DNA of 64,000 bases from Piscicola geometra (Eukaryota > Annelida > Clitellata > Hirudinida > Piscicolidae). Positions within the stretch are counted from its first letter, which is position 1. Every line of letters starts with the position of its first letter. Of the stretch, positions 1 through 15,100 are shown in pieces. Made by a program: the position numbers and the translations under genes. The notes beneath the pieces were generated by a model. That model saw only the letters and a list, made by a program, of their open reading frames with translations. It had not been told where the DNA came from and did not search any database. Location: contig OX030957.1 of assembly GCA_943735955.1 (NCBI GenBank), positions 8,998,844-9,062,843 on the forward strand. Direction: 5' to 3'.

Positions 1-2871
1 ATCAATTCATTTTACGTAATGTTGTCTTTGAAAAAACTGCATCAAAAAGAATGTTATCGAATACATTTTACTTTGGAATTAACCCATGCAATTCATTTGA
101 AACTGCATTTAAGGAAACATTTAGATTTTTTCTTATAACTTAACTAAATTTTAAATGTTTTGTATTTTTATATTTCATAAGTGTTTTGAGAAATTGTTAA
201 TGTAGTTTTTAACCGGTTGTAAATAATAATTCAAAAAAATTTACTCATTTGTTATTATTTATAATGATTAAATTTAATTTAAAATTTTCCTTTGCTTTTG
301 ACTTCGAGGCATGTTTGGTGTTTTGTTTCATTGCCTATAGTCTAAAGGCACATAAAGATAATGATGCTATTAAGTTATGTCTAAATTTCTTCATAGCCAT
401 TGTATTCACTGCTTTAGCATATTATAAATACAATATTATTATATACATAAAATATTTAGGGAAGGTTGCTCAAGATGAACCGGTTCCTAAGACCGAACGA
501 GCTTATTTACAGCAATGCGATATAGAATTTTTTAAATAATTATTTTTTATTTATGCATGCGTCTTCTAAGCAAATTTTTATGTTGGTTTCGTTTTTGAAA
601 GTTGTCTTATTCAAATATAATTTAAAAACTGATTTCTAGAAGAATAATTCAAAAGTTGGAAGATAACGTTTTTCTGTTTTTTCCTAATCAACCGAAGAAA
701 TCTAATATTTATTTTATTATTATTAATTAGATTAACTATAGTTTCATTATGCACAAGTAGTATAATTAATAATTGAGTGCTTAGCCTGTTTTAATCTGAA
801 TAGATGTAGACTTTCGTCTCATTAGTCTCTTTAGACTGTAGACTAGAGGTTTGCCTGGGAAATCGTTAAAGCTCTAAGTGAAAGACGAAATAAATATATT
901 CTCTGGGTAAAGCGAACTTAACTTATGTTATTCCAAAGCAGAATTTTTTGCAGAGTTTACTTTAACAATGAAATTTGTAAAAATATTTCTAAAGCAGTTT
1001 TTAAAACACTTGATGACACTTTTGAGAAAGAACTGAGATTACATTTTCCAGAATAAATAAAGATTTTTTGGAATTATTAGTATTGAGTGAGCGAAAAAAA
1101 AGTATTTCTTTAGAAAACGAAGATAGTCTGATGATAAGTAAAACGTTTAAATTACAATTTTAATGACATACAATATGGTTTAATCATAGGCAACTAAGCG
1201 TTTCATCTTGGGAACCCAGTTGCTCAGTATGGAATTTCTGAGTGTTCATGTCTGAGGTTAATAAACTCATATTTTCGTATTATTTTATTTTAATTTTAAA
1301 GTTGATATAGTTAGACAAAGAATCAATAGAATGGCTGGATGAATTGTAATTTACGTTATTGGTTATGCAATTGAGCTATGAGGCTATGTGTAAAAATCTT
1401 TCCATCTTGTGTAACCTATATATATAATACTTTTTTGCTTTTTTTCACAAAAACCTCTCCCAACATACAGATTGAAATATTTTCTTAAAATGCGGTATTA
1501 AACACTAAACGAATAAACTTTGGTTTTTTAATATATTTAAATATTTTAAAGGTTTAAATGTTCAGAAAATGCAATTTAGCTAATGAAACGGAGTAAATTA
1601 AGATCTTCTAGGCTGGCAATAGTTTGTCAAAAACTATCGGATATATATCCCCAAACCAGCTCAGCCTGTAATGTAGAAGGCATCACATGAAATACAGCAA
1701 AATTGTGGAGAAACTCCTAAAAATGAAAACTGGGCTTTGCAAAATTCAATAAGTTCATTCCATGGATGGCTGGAAATTTCTGTAATTCCTAAGGATACAT
1801 CGTTGCTTGCAATTTTTTAATAGTTATTTTCTATTTATATAGTTAATTGCAAAAAGTTTAAGGAATTTATTTAATAAATCCCAAAAAATTGTATAAAATT
1901 AAAAAATATTATTTACACAGTTTTATAGTTTATTGCAATAAGATGAAGATAAATGGCATTTAAATTATTTTAAAAAATTAAAGTTTACTTTTGAATATTA
2001 TTTTTAAAGTTTTATAGTTTATTTCAAAACGTTATGATGAATAGCATTTTATTTGATAAATCCATGAAATGACTGATTGAATCAGAAAATCCATGGATGC
2101 CTATTTCTACACATTGCCTGTAACGAATACGTATAATATACGTTAATGTATATAAATATATATTTCCAACGCTGATCACATAGATGCTTTGAAATATACT
2201 AACCATATCCGAAATCTATTTAGAAAAGTATAAATTATTTTCATTCAAATTATTCACTATAATTAAATAATAAATATTTCTTGACACTCATTTGTCAAGC
2301 AGTTTCTTACTGCCAACGTTCTGTTAGACATAAATAAATGCATTTTTTGTATATAAAAGAAAATTGCGAGCATTAAAATATTTTCTTATATATTTTAGCT
2401 CGAATAATAGAATTTTTATACTTTAAAAGACCTTCAAGAAGTTTTCAAAGTTGCGTTGAGTTGACTGATTATGAAGTTTGACTCGCAACTTTACATTGTT
2501 TCTATGGGAACTTCAAATAAATTTTGCATTAAAAACCAAGTGATTCATGAGTTTTCTTTCTAATTAATTACCAAAATATGTAGAACACGTAGAAATAACA
2601 TTCAGCGTCACTGCACATAACTTATACATTTTAAATCGAGACATATACGAGCCTGAAAGCTCAACCAAACGTGAGATAAGTACAAACTATAAAATAGAAG
2701 TAAATCGTACAAATTCTCGACAGCTCAAAAAACTTGGTTAAAATTACTCACTTTTTCAAAAGCATGAAACCCTACCGGACACCCGTCACTTGGTTATAAT
2801 AATAAAAACCTGACAACGTTTAAACATTCTAAAATAGGAGTTTTTGTCTTGACAACAACAGCAACTTCAAA
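1..2871. other. Non-coding upstream region
   Basis: AT-rich. Contains the left arm of a dispersed repeat (463-1410) and no exon I can support. A 96-codon plus-strand frame at 249-539 is AT-composition driven and runs into the repeat. The promoter of the aminergic receptor should lie here or in an unseen 5' exon, but no core element stands out. Confidence 0.5.
463..1410 (+). repeat. Dispersed repeat, left copy (inverted relative to 21493-22752)
   Basis: Shared blocks with the reverse complement of 21493-22752 include CAAGATGAACCGGTTCCTAA near 470, the 560-650 block, the cold-spot AACCCAGTTG near 1215 and GAGGCTA-GTGTAAAAATC near 1380. The two copies are diverged by substitutions and indels. 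No terminal repeats or ORF identify the family. Confidence 0.6.
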
Positions 2872-3104
2872 ATGTACTACAGCCTTGTCAATGAAAGTTT
2901 TGGAAACAACATGCGATGCATTCACAACCACACTTCTTCCGACATCAACAAACAAAAAGATTTTCAACAAAAGTTTTGCAATGTTACTTCAGAATCACAT
3001 GTTTCCAATCATCACTATAATCTCTGGTTCCTTCTCTTAGCCATTGTGCCCACGATTACTGTCATTGGAAACTGCCTAGTCATTTTGGCTGTGATCAGAG
3101 AAAG
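2872..3104 (+). CDS. Aminergic receptor exon 1 (N-terminus and TM1)
   Basis: The ATG at 2872 opens the frame that reads into TM1 (GNCLVILAVIRER). A longer-looking ATG at 2849 is in another frame and does not reach TM1 coding. Sequons NES, NHT and NVT fit an extracellular N-terminus. The exon ends GAAAG before gtgatt (phase 2). Joined to exon 2 it restores the R-K-L-R of the first intracellular loop. Upstream 5' UTR exons cannot be excluded. Confidence 0.8.
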
Positions 3105-6100
3105 GTGATTACACACATATCTCAAGTTGTAAATTGACTGAAATAATTCTGTTTTTATTTATTTAGAAAATCAAATTACATGAATAAATAGGAATTAAAT
3201 TTAATTATTTTAAAATACAAAATAAATTGTTATTCGTTGATTTTTGAAGTTTTTATTATTTTTTTACGAACTAAGAATTTTAAATGTTAAAAAAATTATA
3301 TTAAACTTTTCGAAATAAATAAAATTTATGTCTGGAGGCGTTTTCTTTGATAAAATATTCATCTTTTAAACTTTAATTACATAAACACAAGTTTGTTGAA
3401 AGGGTTTGATATTTTATAGATACTATTTGTATAATTTGGAAAAAAATTGCATTAATTTTTTATATCTATTAAATCATTCATTTTAAAAACAATTTTTCAC
3501 AACTTCAATAAATAATAGTATCAAAATTAACAAAAATAAATTCTTTTGAAAATGCCTTTCGACAAGTTATTAAGAGTGCATGAGAAGGCTGCTTGCGGCA
3601 CGGCCATTTGCAGTAGTGTTCTATAAAAAAGAGCCAACTCATGCCTTCGTCCTTTGAGCTGCTCGTTAAAAGACGTGAATCCGTTTTTGAAAGAGCGAAT
3701 AAAAAGTTTTATGTTAAATTACTTCATGCTTTTGAATAGCAAGTAGAGACTTGATGACCACCCTTCAATGAAGCTAGAGGATTTTTTTCTAAACTAATTG
3801 AAGTTTCGGGAATAAGCTTAAATTACCTGATTGGTTTGAAAAGAGAAAACCAAATACAACTTGAAAAAGAATTTTTTTGCATTTATTAATACCTTTTTGC
3901 AACCATGCATTTATCAAGATAAAATTAGTCTTTTTTAAAGGCGTTTTAAAACGCTAAAGCATTTTACCTGTTTCATGTATTTTCATTCATAGTCATTGAA
4001 GCATTTATAGGTTTGGAAAAATTTTCTGAGCTGAAATTTAAAAACATAACTCCCTATTTTCCGATTCTCACTTTTTACTATCTTTAAAGACTTTTTATTC
4101 AGTAAACCACAAAAAATAATACATTCCTCCCAACAAAAATTCAGAAAGTTACGAAACATGTCGAACAAGGTGATAGCCAGCCTAGCAATGACGGACTTCT
4201 TGCTTGGACTGTATGTTGTTCCCTTGAGCATCTATCAGCTGGTCAGCAGGGGTGGTGAAAGATTGGGGATTAGTGAAAAACTATAAGTGGAGAGAGTGGT
4301 AATGATCAAGAGTGATTAAACGAAAGTTAAATAGAAGCATGTTTCTAAAAAATATTTTAATTTTATTACTTTTATAAACTAGATTTTTATGATAAATTGA
4401 AAACGATTGATTGGATATTAAATACTTTTGAATAAACAACTAAAACATTTATATATTTTAAAATAGCATTAAAAGGTGGGCGTTCAACACTTGAACTGTT
4501 TTTTCTTAATATTTTATGCGTTTTTTGTGTTTGAAAAAACATAGTAAAATAGTGGAAATTCTATGTTCAAGCTGCTTTGAAAAAAATGTGAAAATTTAAA
4601 AACAAAATAACTATGTAATTAATGAAAAAATTAAACGAAAATACTTAAAGTTTTGAATCAAAAAGGTTAACAAATATCATTTTCAATAGTGTTTTGAAAA
4701 AATATAAACACCAAAGTTTTACAAATTATCAAATTGGAAAACTTTGGAGTTTTGGTAAAAACAAAAAGAAACTCTCAATAATACACAGTTACGTATGAAA
4801 AGTGGTTAAGAAAATATGAAGTTCGAATGAACTCTGATCGAGTTCAAATATTATCTTCAATATAGTTACATTGAAAATGTAAAATATTATAGGATTTAGA
4901 AAAAAATTTAAAGCAGTGAAATTGAAGTTTAATTTAAATTTCCGTATGAGGCGCACCTTGTATTTTATTGCCACCTGGTCGTCCTCTCCAAACCGACTTC
5001 ACACCGTCCTTTACCAAGTGATAATTTATCTATCTTTTTCTTTTTTTTACAAGGATCACGGTGTGCTACTTGAAACCCTTAGAAACAGATCAAACAGAAG
5101 AAACTGACTACCATCGGTTGTACCATCATGACAGTTAAATGCATTTTGTGATTCCCAGTTGTATTTTTTTAAACTGTATTTTTGTCTTTTACTGAAAGAT
5201 TGGTGCTAGACGATAGGTCGAAGGTAGAAGGCGTTTGATCGGCGTTTCCAATTTGTGAAATTTTATAAACTAAACTTTTTCTCTGCTTTATGTCAATTTC
5301 GGAAATTCGATCAGCTCGTCTTCAAATTCGATTGACAGCTATTTGAGTATTTGTGTTCTTTAAGTGAAAAAAAATTTGTGTTTGAAAAAACAATTAACTC
5401 ACCGAGTGGACACCTCAAAGTTTTTGGTGATTTTGGCAGATTAGCCAGTCAACGGACCTCCATGCGAAGCTTTACAGTGAAAACAGCAATTCCGCTCTCA
5501 CGTCTCATCTCAACCTACATGAACAGTTCTTTTCACTTTTTTGGGTAGGGAGCAAAAGACTTCACTGAGCTTCTTTCAAACGTGGTAGTTTCAAAAGACA
5601 TGACTTGTTTGCATGCCACGTTTTCACTGTTTTTTTTGCCAACATTAAACTTACGGCCAGAACCTCGATTGCCGTGAACTTTCGCATACATAGTAAAATT
5701 ATGAATCTATCCAGCATAATGGAAATGTAAAAAATAAACTAAAAAACAAATCATTTTTGTTAATAAGATTAAAAAACAACGTGAAAATGCGTTAAACTTA
5801 AATTCAAAAGTTTTTATAACATTGTTGATCACATTTTTTTCAATTTGTTTAAAACTTTTGTCACGCAATTCCTTTTGAATTTAGTATTTTGTAATTTGAA
5901 ATTGTTTATTTATTATATATTTTTTAAAAATAAAAAGGTTTCATGATCTAATAGAAAACAATTTATTTATTTAATTTGAATAGTAGATAAAATAGATTAT
6001 TTTGAAGATAAAAAACATTACTTTAAATTAATAATCGTGATTTATTTTCTTTATTTTCTTTCTATCATTTGAAACCCGTGAATGCTTTTTATACCATAAA

Positions 6101-9100
6101 CTCTATTTTTAAGTAAAAATAAGATATTAAAAGTGCGCCTTATACATCGAGTTTCACGTCAACTAAAAGAACAAACCTTCTAAGTGATTGATACAAAGTC
6201 AGCAAAGATTCGGCCTATTGACTTGTTTCAAATTGGAAATAGTAGTGTTTGTTTAAAATGTTTTATTTCAGTAAAATCTGAATTATTTTTGTAAATTTTT
6301 TGGGGTAATATTTCTCTGTCATATTTTAGAAACGAAAATGATTTAGTAGTTTAGAAAAATATATAAAACTTTAGTTTAAAACTCATTTAATTATAGAGTG
6401 CATGTGAATGAAGATGTATTAAAATTGACATAAAAGACTACATTTTGAAAGTAAAAAAATTGGTTCAAGCTTTTCGTTGAAAACTCTTATAAGCAATCTA
6501 AGTTGAGAAATAGATTTTTTTTCTAATTAATTTATTTGACTGGTAGTAATGAGAGCTATGTTTAAAAAGGTAGCCGAGTAGTAAATGATTCACGGTTTAC
6601 AACCATACGTCGTGGGTTCAACTCCCCTACCATAGTAGCCTACATAACATGAAGAAGAGATGAGCATCCCCCAAAATAGTTTTAAAACCATGAACAGAAG
6701 TAACGGGAAAAATCTTTATTTATCTTTTTCGACTTGGCCGGTTAAAAGAAACGTTTACGTTTATGTTTAAAAGATCTCTCATAAATCCATAATAGTCAAT
6801 ATTCGGTCGAATAAAATTAGGAAGACCAATTATTAAGCCAATGCAAACTCAAGTATAAAAAATAAGAGTATTTAAAAAATCTTAAATTATTTATAGTGTT
6901 AAATTAAAATGTTTAAACTTTGAAATTCTGTTATAAAACATTGAACATTTAAAACCATGAAGAAAAAGTATGATAAATGAAAAAATAAATTTTTCTTTAA
7001 ATGGATATAATGTATAAAACATTTGTTCTCGGTCTGACAGCAAACATTCCAAAAAATTGATAGACTGTAATAAATTCATGTCTTGAAACACTTTTTTATC
7101 GCGAAAATAATTTTTCCTATTTAAATTTGTGAACATTATGTTTTTATGTGAACAAGATGGTTCTGATTTTTTAGTCAATATTTTTTATCGCTTTTTTAGC
7201 TGAATAATGTTTTTAATTTTTTAAAAATAAGGTTTTTCCCAACATTTTTAAGTTTTCATAGCTGTAAGTGGTTTGAGAGCTCAAAATGGAATGAAAATCT
7301 CTAAAATCCTATTTAGTTTTTTATATTTTTTTAAAATACTTTTCTATTTTTTTCCATTTTTCTAATATTTTGGCATATAAACCTGTCAGTAGGCTTGTAG
7401 CCAATGAAGTTGTTACAAGTTTCTCTAAGTGATACATAAAATAAGTAAAAATAAAATGAGTTACATTTCTAATAGAAATTAGTAAAATTAATTTTCGAAA
7501 GAATTAATAATAATAATAATAATAAAACAAATAATTAGAGCTGTGCTTGAATCGACGTTAACTTTCGATTAACGCGTTAATCAATTATCGACCGTTAAAT
7601 ATTTTAACGCCGTTAAATATTTTAATGCCTTCAAAAAAATGTCACGCATTCAACAATTTTATTGCATTTAAACTTATCGAAATTAAACTCTTCTTTGCTG
7701 TTTTGGTTACATTGTCAGCAAGTGATCACAAACACTACTTATTTACAGTCAACAAACGAATAGGAAAAACACATTTCATCAAAAAACTTCTCATTTATTG
7801 AAGATTTGCAACAGAACTTCTAAGGAATGAAAAATACTTGAAATTTTCAATAGTTTTACTTGCAATTTGTCAGAAGATGATCCAGGTTATGTCATTCGTA
7901 TCTCACACCTAATATTTTCCAAATTAGAGCAGAGAATGAATAATCAGAATATCCAATGGTCAAGAATTGCCACATCATTAGATTCACGATTTAAAATTTT
8001 AATATTTTTTCAAAAAATGAAAAAGTTTAAGAAACTATAAGAATAAAAAAAACCTTAAAAACTATACAGCCTTCACCAAACAAAAGACTACGAACATGTG
8101 TAACTTTAGATTTTGAAAATGGAGATACTTCAACGATTACTAAGTCGTTATAGAAAAGAACATGAAGTAGGTTAGGAGAGTTGTTTTCTTGTTTGGTGGC
8201 AACAACACGAAGGGACATATCCGACTCTTGCAAAACTGGCAAGAAATTACTTGTCATCTCCTGCAAGTACAGTGCCATGTTAACGTATATTCAGCTTGTC
8301 AGAACACATATTTAGCAAGAAAAGAGCCTCTTTAGATCCAACTAATGTTGAAAAACTTGTTTTCTTGAGTAACTCGCTCAAAATGGATGTGTGACAATTG
8401 CATTTTTTAGCATTTATAGATTTATTTTTGTTCTTTCATATGTGGATTACTTTTTTGCTTGAGTAACTGGCTCAAAAATGATGTATGACAAGTGCATTTT
8501 TATAATTTATGGATTTTTTTCTTCTTTAAAATATAGATTAATTTTTATAAAAAATGTAAGATAAAATTTTTATTTCATTGTAAGAGAAAAAAATTAAATA
8601 CATTTTTTATACTAATGAAAAATAGGCTAAAAACATTGCGTTAAAACAAAATTAACGCACGATTGAAAATTTTAATCGAGCGATTAACGGCGATTAAAAT
8701 TTTTAATCGTGGAACAGCTCTACTAATAATGTGTAGTTTCGATAATACCGAACTTTAAATGTCTTATGGGAGAGGTTTTTGTAAAGAAAAAACAAAAACG
8801 TATAAGTTATCTTATATTGACACTATTTCTCATCTATTAAAGTCTGAGCCGAATTAAAATCTGAAAAAAGTGGAAATTTTATATGCATGTTATAATGAAT
8901 AAACTTTACATTTTATAAAATTCTCTATGCTTAATTCTATTGTGAATGATTTTGTGGAATAATAATTCTTTTTAATTTAAAAGTGGATTTTCACATGTAG
9001 AAGTTGAATCTCCAATAGTAAGTGCAATACAATAAACACAATATGTTAATGGTGATGCATCTTTGAATTTCCTTAAATAGTTCATTAAGGTTTGATAGGT

Positions 9101-12100
9101 GATATCTTCAGTTACTTTTTTTTTCAAAAATCACTCGGATACTTCTAAGTCTTCTGTTAGGAAACTACATAGTTATTTTTTCACCTAGATTCGACATGCG
9201 AATTAAAAGTTTTGTTGTTTTTTGCCTTAAATAATTCGATAAAGGGTAAAATGCTGATGATGATTTTTTATTTGAATATTTTTATCGTTGAATGGTTTTT
9301 TCAGTTCTCCTTATACATTCTCCAAAAAACTATTAAAAATCGTTTATTTTTTATTGTTCTAGAATTTCTATTATCTTGACCTAGAGAATTTATTTTTACA
9401 ATGGATTCATTCAAGACTGTATTTTAAATTTGTTTTCTTTAGCTAGGTTTTAAAAATTCATACTTGTTGACCTCCTCCGGAGAATTTAAACCAATTTCAT
9501 TCGCAAATTTATTGAATGCTTTTTACTGTTTTATAGATTTATAATATTATTTTTTAACATACTAACTTATTTTGTTATATTGCAACTTTAAATAGATTTG
9601 TAAACGAAATCTGAATTGTGAGTTTTCAACTAATTATGCGTACAGTAGTTTAAAATTCATCTGAATTTTTTAGTTTTAGGTTATTTGTATGATTAAATAA
9701 AATAAAAATAGCATTTTTTGAATTTTACTACGTCTAATGCTTCAATAATGACAATTTTGTTATTCAAACAGTTGAAACTGATTATAAATGGCATGACCAT
9801 CCTTGCTCCAATAATCTGTCATTTTCTTTTTTTTCTCAAACGTTTGGAAGGCAACTGTTTTTTAATAAATCATAAAGATGAGCGTGTAATGACTCTCGGT
9901 TTGACCATCGGTTAATTGTCTTAGGTTCGAGTGCACCCGAAGGCTTAGTAGCCCCTGAGCGCGATTTAAAAATTGGTAGCTCAAGTGGCCTGGAAGCCCG
10001 TTCAGGTTATACGCCGATATATTAATATATTAATCTTCGTTATTGTTATTATTATCATTAGTATGAAGCTGTTTAAAAATTGGAAAAATGTTTTTGGTCT
10101 GAATTTATTTTTTGCATGGCATAGATAATTACTAAATAAAGTTTATGAAGGAAGCAATTCACATTTGTTTCTATTTTCCAATGGCATGTTTATGAACACC
10201 TTCCTTTATGATACAAATGACGTTCACCCATCATAACAATGGCTTACTCACTCCATTTTATAAACTCCATGGAAATCCAGTTGATCTATTACAACTTTTG
10301 TGATGCTCTTAGCATCAGCATCATTTAGTTCAACAACTGAAAAAAATATTTGAAAGCATTTTAATTTTTTTAAATCCAAAACTATGAAGACATTTTTACT
10401 GCTTCTGTCTCTGATTTCAATCCATTTTTAAATATATTTAAGGATACATAACTTTTTAATATTTTTTACTTAACCATGAAAATCATTTTATCAATTTACA
10501 TAAATATCTATTAGTGTTTTGGATTTTAAATTATTTATTTAATGAAAAGTTTAATAAAATTAAGAACATTTCAATAGAGGTGATGTTTTCTTCATAATTT
10601 TTGGAAATAATTCATTTTCACTAATTCACTAATTTCATTCACAGTGAAAAGTTTAAAATTTTTTTAAATGGATTAAAAATAATAGCGATTTTTATCTAAT
10701 TGCTCTGAGGACGAAATGCTTACTTATTTGGATGAAAGGCAATTAACAATAGCTTCAATGTGTAACTGTAAATAACCATGCAGAACAATTTTTTTTATAT
10801 TTTAAAAGCACATTTCCAATTTAAAACCTTTTATAAGATGAAAACTTTATCTTGCTCACAACTATTCCCTTGGCCATATATGCGACAAACAAAACTAAAT
10901 CGGCATCAATTTTTGATCGAATATTTAAGCTATGGTCTTTTCTTATACCAATAAATTTGAAACCATCTTTTGGATTGAACTTTTTTTTAGATGAGTATTA
11001 TCATGTAGCTATAAACAATCCGTATTTCTCCAAGTTATCCAATCATAGCTATGCAAATTATGAACTTTAATTTTTATTAGTTGTAATTAAATCTTTTCAG
11101 GCCGTTTTTTTATAATCCGAAATTGGATCGTTATCTTGGAGATCGATTTTCTTCTTGTGAGAGTTCAAAGTAGAGTTGAAACTGTGCGAAAACGACCAAT
11201 TTCTCAATTTATGCATTTAAAAATGTTTTTGCTTTTGCAAAAATACTTACTTACTTTCAATGTAGAAAGTTATTTTAAAAATAGATTCGGAAATAACAGG
11301 TTTTTTGCCAGCCGCCAACTAATAATGATCGCTTGATTTTTTTGACAATTCAAATCAATCGATCATTCACAAGCATTTAAATAGCGTTTTTTCTCAAATT
11401 CAAAAACGCTTTTTAAATAGATTTTTTTATATAAAACAGTTTTTGAGCCCCCTATGAAATATGTATATGTATAAATATAAATGAAAATCAAATAGTCTTA
11501 ATAGTTAACTTAATCATCTCTCAAATCCAACTTAATCAATCAAATAATTTTCTATAGCGCTCTTTCTACAAATTTAAGAGTGCTCGGAAATGAATTTGTT
11601 AAATAGATATGTCTTCAGATCCTTACGAAACGTAAATAATATCATTGTATCAGAAGATAGACTATTTAACAAAATCATTAAACGGTTAAAGTGGCCGCCA
11701 AGATGGCCGCTGCCAACCAATAAGCTCACCAAAATCTCTATCATCATCATTGCCACAGCCACAGTACCATCATTCTTACATTATCATTATCATCATCACC
11801 ACAACACCATTATATTAAAAAAATCATTAATATCATTTTTTTAGAACTTTCTTGCCACTGATGTTAAGGCTGAGACGGGAGGTGCAGAAGAAGCCCTTGC
11901 CAAGACTGAAACTATTGTTGTTGTGGATGTTTTATTTGGATAACGTTTGAAAGTGTCTTAGATAACTTTTACAAAGTTAGTAATTGCGTTATATCATGAT
12001 ATTCAGAAATTTCTTCTCAGGTCTTTCGACCACTTCTCGACGAAATGGTGTCATCGAGCCCAAGGGGCTGCAAAGCAACAGTTGATGGTGATGTCACAAG

Positions 12101-15100
12101 ATTTTTGAAATTGATTTGTTTAACATTTTTAAATTTTGCTGCTGGACACTTCACGAATCTGACAATCTAATTAGCTCGTCTTGAGTCGATATTTCTACAA
12201 TCTACTTATTTTCTGTGTCAAAATCTTTACTGGAATATAATGAAGTTGAAAATCACAACTCGACCATCTCTTTGTACTCCTATCTTGAAAAGTAAGAAGA
12301 GTCATCTGATAAGAAATATAGCTGTAAAAGATCAAATTTTCAATTCAGAGAGGCATTGAGAGATAACCCTTTTTTTATTTTTACACAAAAGAACTAGAGA
12401 CAGCCCTCTCTTCACATCTAAAAAGCTACCACAGATGCCCTCAACCATACTACGCCTAAATGAAACTTAAAACAGTCCTCAGTCACACTTCAGACATGAT
12501 TGGCCATATTAACTTAACCATTCACAAACCTACTCTCTTAAACGAGAAGACATCACTCATTACTTTCAAAAACCCTCTTTTTTCCCCATTTTGTAAAAAA
12601 TTATATAAAAAAACACCCAACCTGAACCAAAGTCATGAACCATAAACCCGAAAATCAAAAACACCAACAATACTAACATCACACGACTACACTCTTTCCT
12701 TCAAGCGCACCAAGACCCGAATAGATATCACAACCAACTTCTTTGATGCTTCTAAAATTGCGATACACTATGAGATCCTTTTATATAGTTTACAGACACG
12801 GACATGATCAATTCTTTATACCAACCTTAACACACATATACACACGTGCCTCACAGGCGTAAACTCCTTACCTTATCACTCATCATGGGCGTATCCAGCC
12901 CCGAATAAAAGGGGGGGGGGGCAGTTATTATTTTTCAAATTTACTTGAAAAATGTTTGCATCTTTCAACACAAATACAATACTTATATTTTCAGATTGTC
13001 TGCGTAATCTTTTTCATTTAAAAAAAATTGAAATTTTTGTGTCTTCTCGGTGATCTTTCAACAGATCCAAACAAATATTTTTGTTACCGGTATTATCATA
13101 TTTCAATTAAACAGAACGACACCAAAAATAATACAGTAATATACTTTATTATATAAAATTTTTTATAATTAACTCATTTTTATTATTTTATTTGTGTGTA
13201 TTTACTCAAAACAACAATAGTGTTTAACAATTTACTACTTAGTAAAAATTTATTTCCAATTATAAGAGGGAGGGCAGCCCATGTCACACATTAAACCAAC
13301 CTACCGATATGGTGCCTATCTTATACTTTCACACACTGACCCTTCTAGTATAAGTTACAGCATCTCATTTCAACACACAAACTTTCAAACACGGCACTTG
13401 TTGGTACGAAGCCATCCCCAAATAAATTATCTCAAAACAAACAAATATTGGAAAAAATCTTTTATGTTGGCTTGAATTCATTTTTTAGAAAATGAATCTT
13501 CATAAAAAAAAGATGACTTGGCCATTTTATATGCTCCCAGCAGGCGAAAGCGATTTTACTTGATGGCATTGACTGATAGTAGAAAACCAAAACTGAAAAG
13601 CAAAACTCCATAATCTTTTTATAGTTTTTTTTAGTGAATACGTATAGTAATCTCATGAAAAGAACTACTAAAAACACAATGTTTACTTAAGTTGTTGAAG
13701 TTTATAGGGCAAATTGACTTATTTCAGCACTGGCAATGTCTTCTAAGAACCAAAAAAGCCATATTTATTAAATAATGTAATTTTTAAAAGACAATGGTAC
13801 ATCAAATATGATCATTATTTCCTGAAATTAAAAATTTTGGATCAAATCAACAATTTTTTTTAGTGAAATGCTTTTTTAAAATTTAAAATTTATTAAGCAG
13901 CATCTGATAATTATTTTATTTAATTTTATTCCATATTTTTATTTCATTTAGCACAAAATAAAACCTATTGTTTAGTTCAAAAAAAATAGTTTTTCTTGTG
14001 TACACTCTTAACCAATATACTTTTATTTATTATTATTTTGAAGTGAGAAGTTTCGGTTCAGGGGTGAAAGTGGTGATAGGAAAGGATGGTAGTTACAAGT
14101 ATTTTTGGTCAGGGAATGAAAGAGGTTTTGGAGGTGTTGGTTTACTGGTTGCAAAAGCGTGTTGGGAGAAGATAATCACAGTAGACCGGGTCTCAGATCG
14201 AATCATCTTTATGCGAATGCTAATAGACAAGATGATATTTGCTTTTGCGTGCGAATAGGCACCTCAATCTGGACTCAGTTTGGCAGGAAAAGAGTATTTC
14301 TACCAAAGGCTACAGTTGGCTATCGCCATCATACCAACCACAGAAGAACTATTTGTATACGGGGAGTGGAACGGACATATTGGCTGTGATTCCAGTGGTT
14401 ACAGAGAGGTCTGCGGTGGTCATGCAATAGGTGAGCGAAACACTGAAGGTGAAAGAGTCTTGGAGTTCGCGGTGGCAAATGAGCTACTAGTCGGAAACTC
14501 TTGGTTCAAGAAGAAGCCTCGCCACTTGGTGACCTACCGATCAGGACCGGTCCAAACCCAGTTTTACTTCATTCTGCTCCAACGAACTTTCAGGAAGCAT
14601 GTTTCAAATGTGAAAGTTTTTCAGAATGAGGAATGTGCTGCCCAGCATAAACTGGTTGTTGCGGACTTCAAGCACCATAAGCCACCGACAACTAAGCGAA
14701 AGTTTGCGCCCAGCATCAAAGTGTGGAAACTCCGTAACGCAGCAACTCAGGCAGACTGCAGGGAAGTTTTCACAGCCAACACACAAGTCAAGACATGCTC
14801 CAATTCAGTGGATGAACTCTGCCTTTCACTGAAAGACAAACTGCTAGATACAGCGAAGCAGGTGTGTGGTGTTACTTCAACGCACCGGTGGAAGAAGCAG
14901 ACGTGGTGGTAGAATGAGTTTGTCAAAAGTGAGTGGTCAAAAAACGCAGATGTTTCAAAGCATGGAAAGATGGTAGCAGCCGTACAGATGACAACGCTGC
15001 AAAACGGGCCAGCAAACAAGCTGTCCAGATCGCTATGAGTGCTGCAGAGATAAAAGTTCTCAGTTCCATCAATCCAAAAACAGCAGAAGTTTTTCGTCTC

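Noticed and set aside
249..539. 96-codon plus-strand frame
   Set aside because: Phe/Ile/Lys/Asn composition expected from AT-rich DNA, no domain, and it runs into a dispersed repeat.
2849..3040. Frame starting MTTTATSKC
   Set aside because: Overlaps exon 1 of the aminergic receptor out of frame; only the 2872 frame gives TM1.
6570..6640. Functional tRNA gene
   Set aside because: Only five acceptor pairs and no proper D or anticodon arm.
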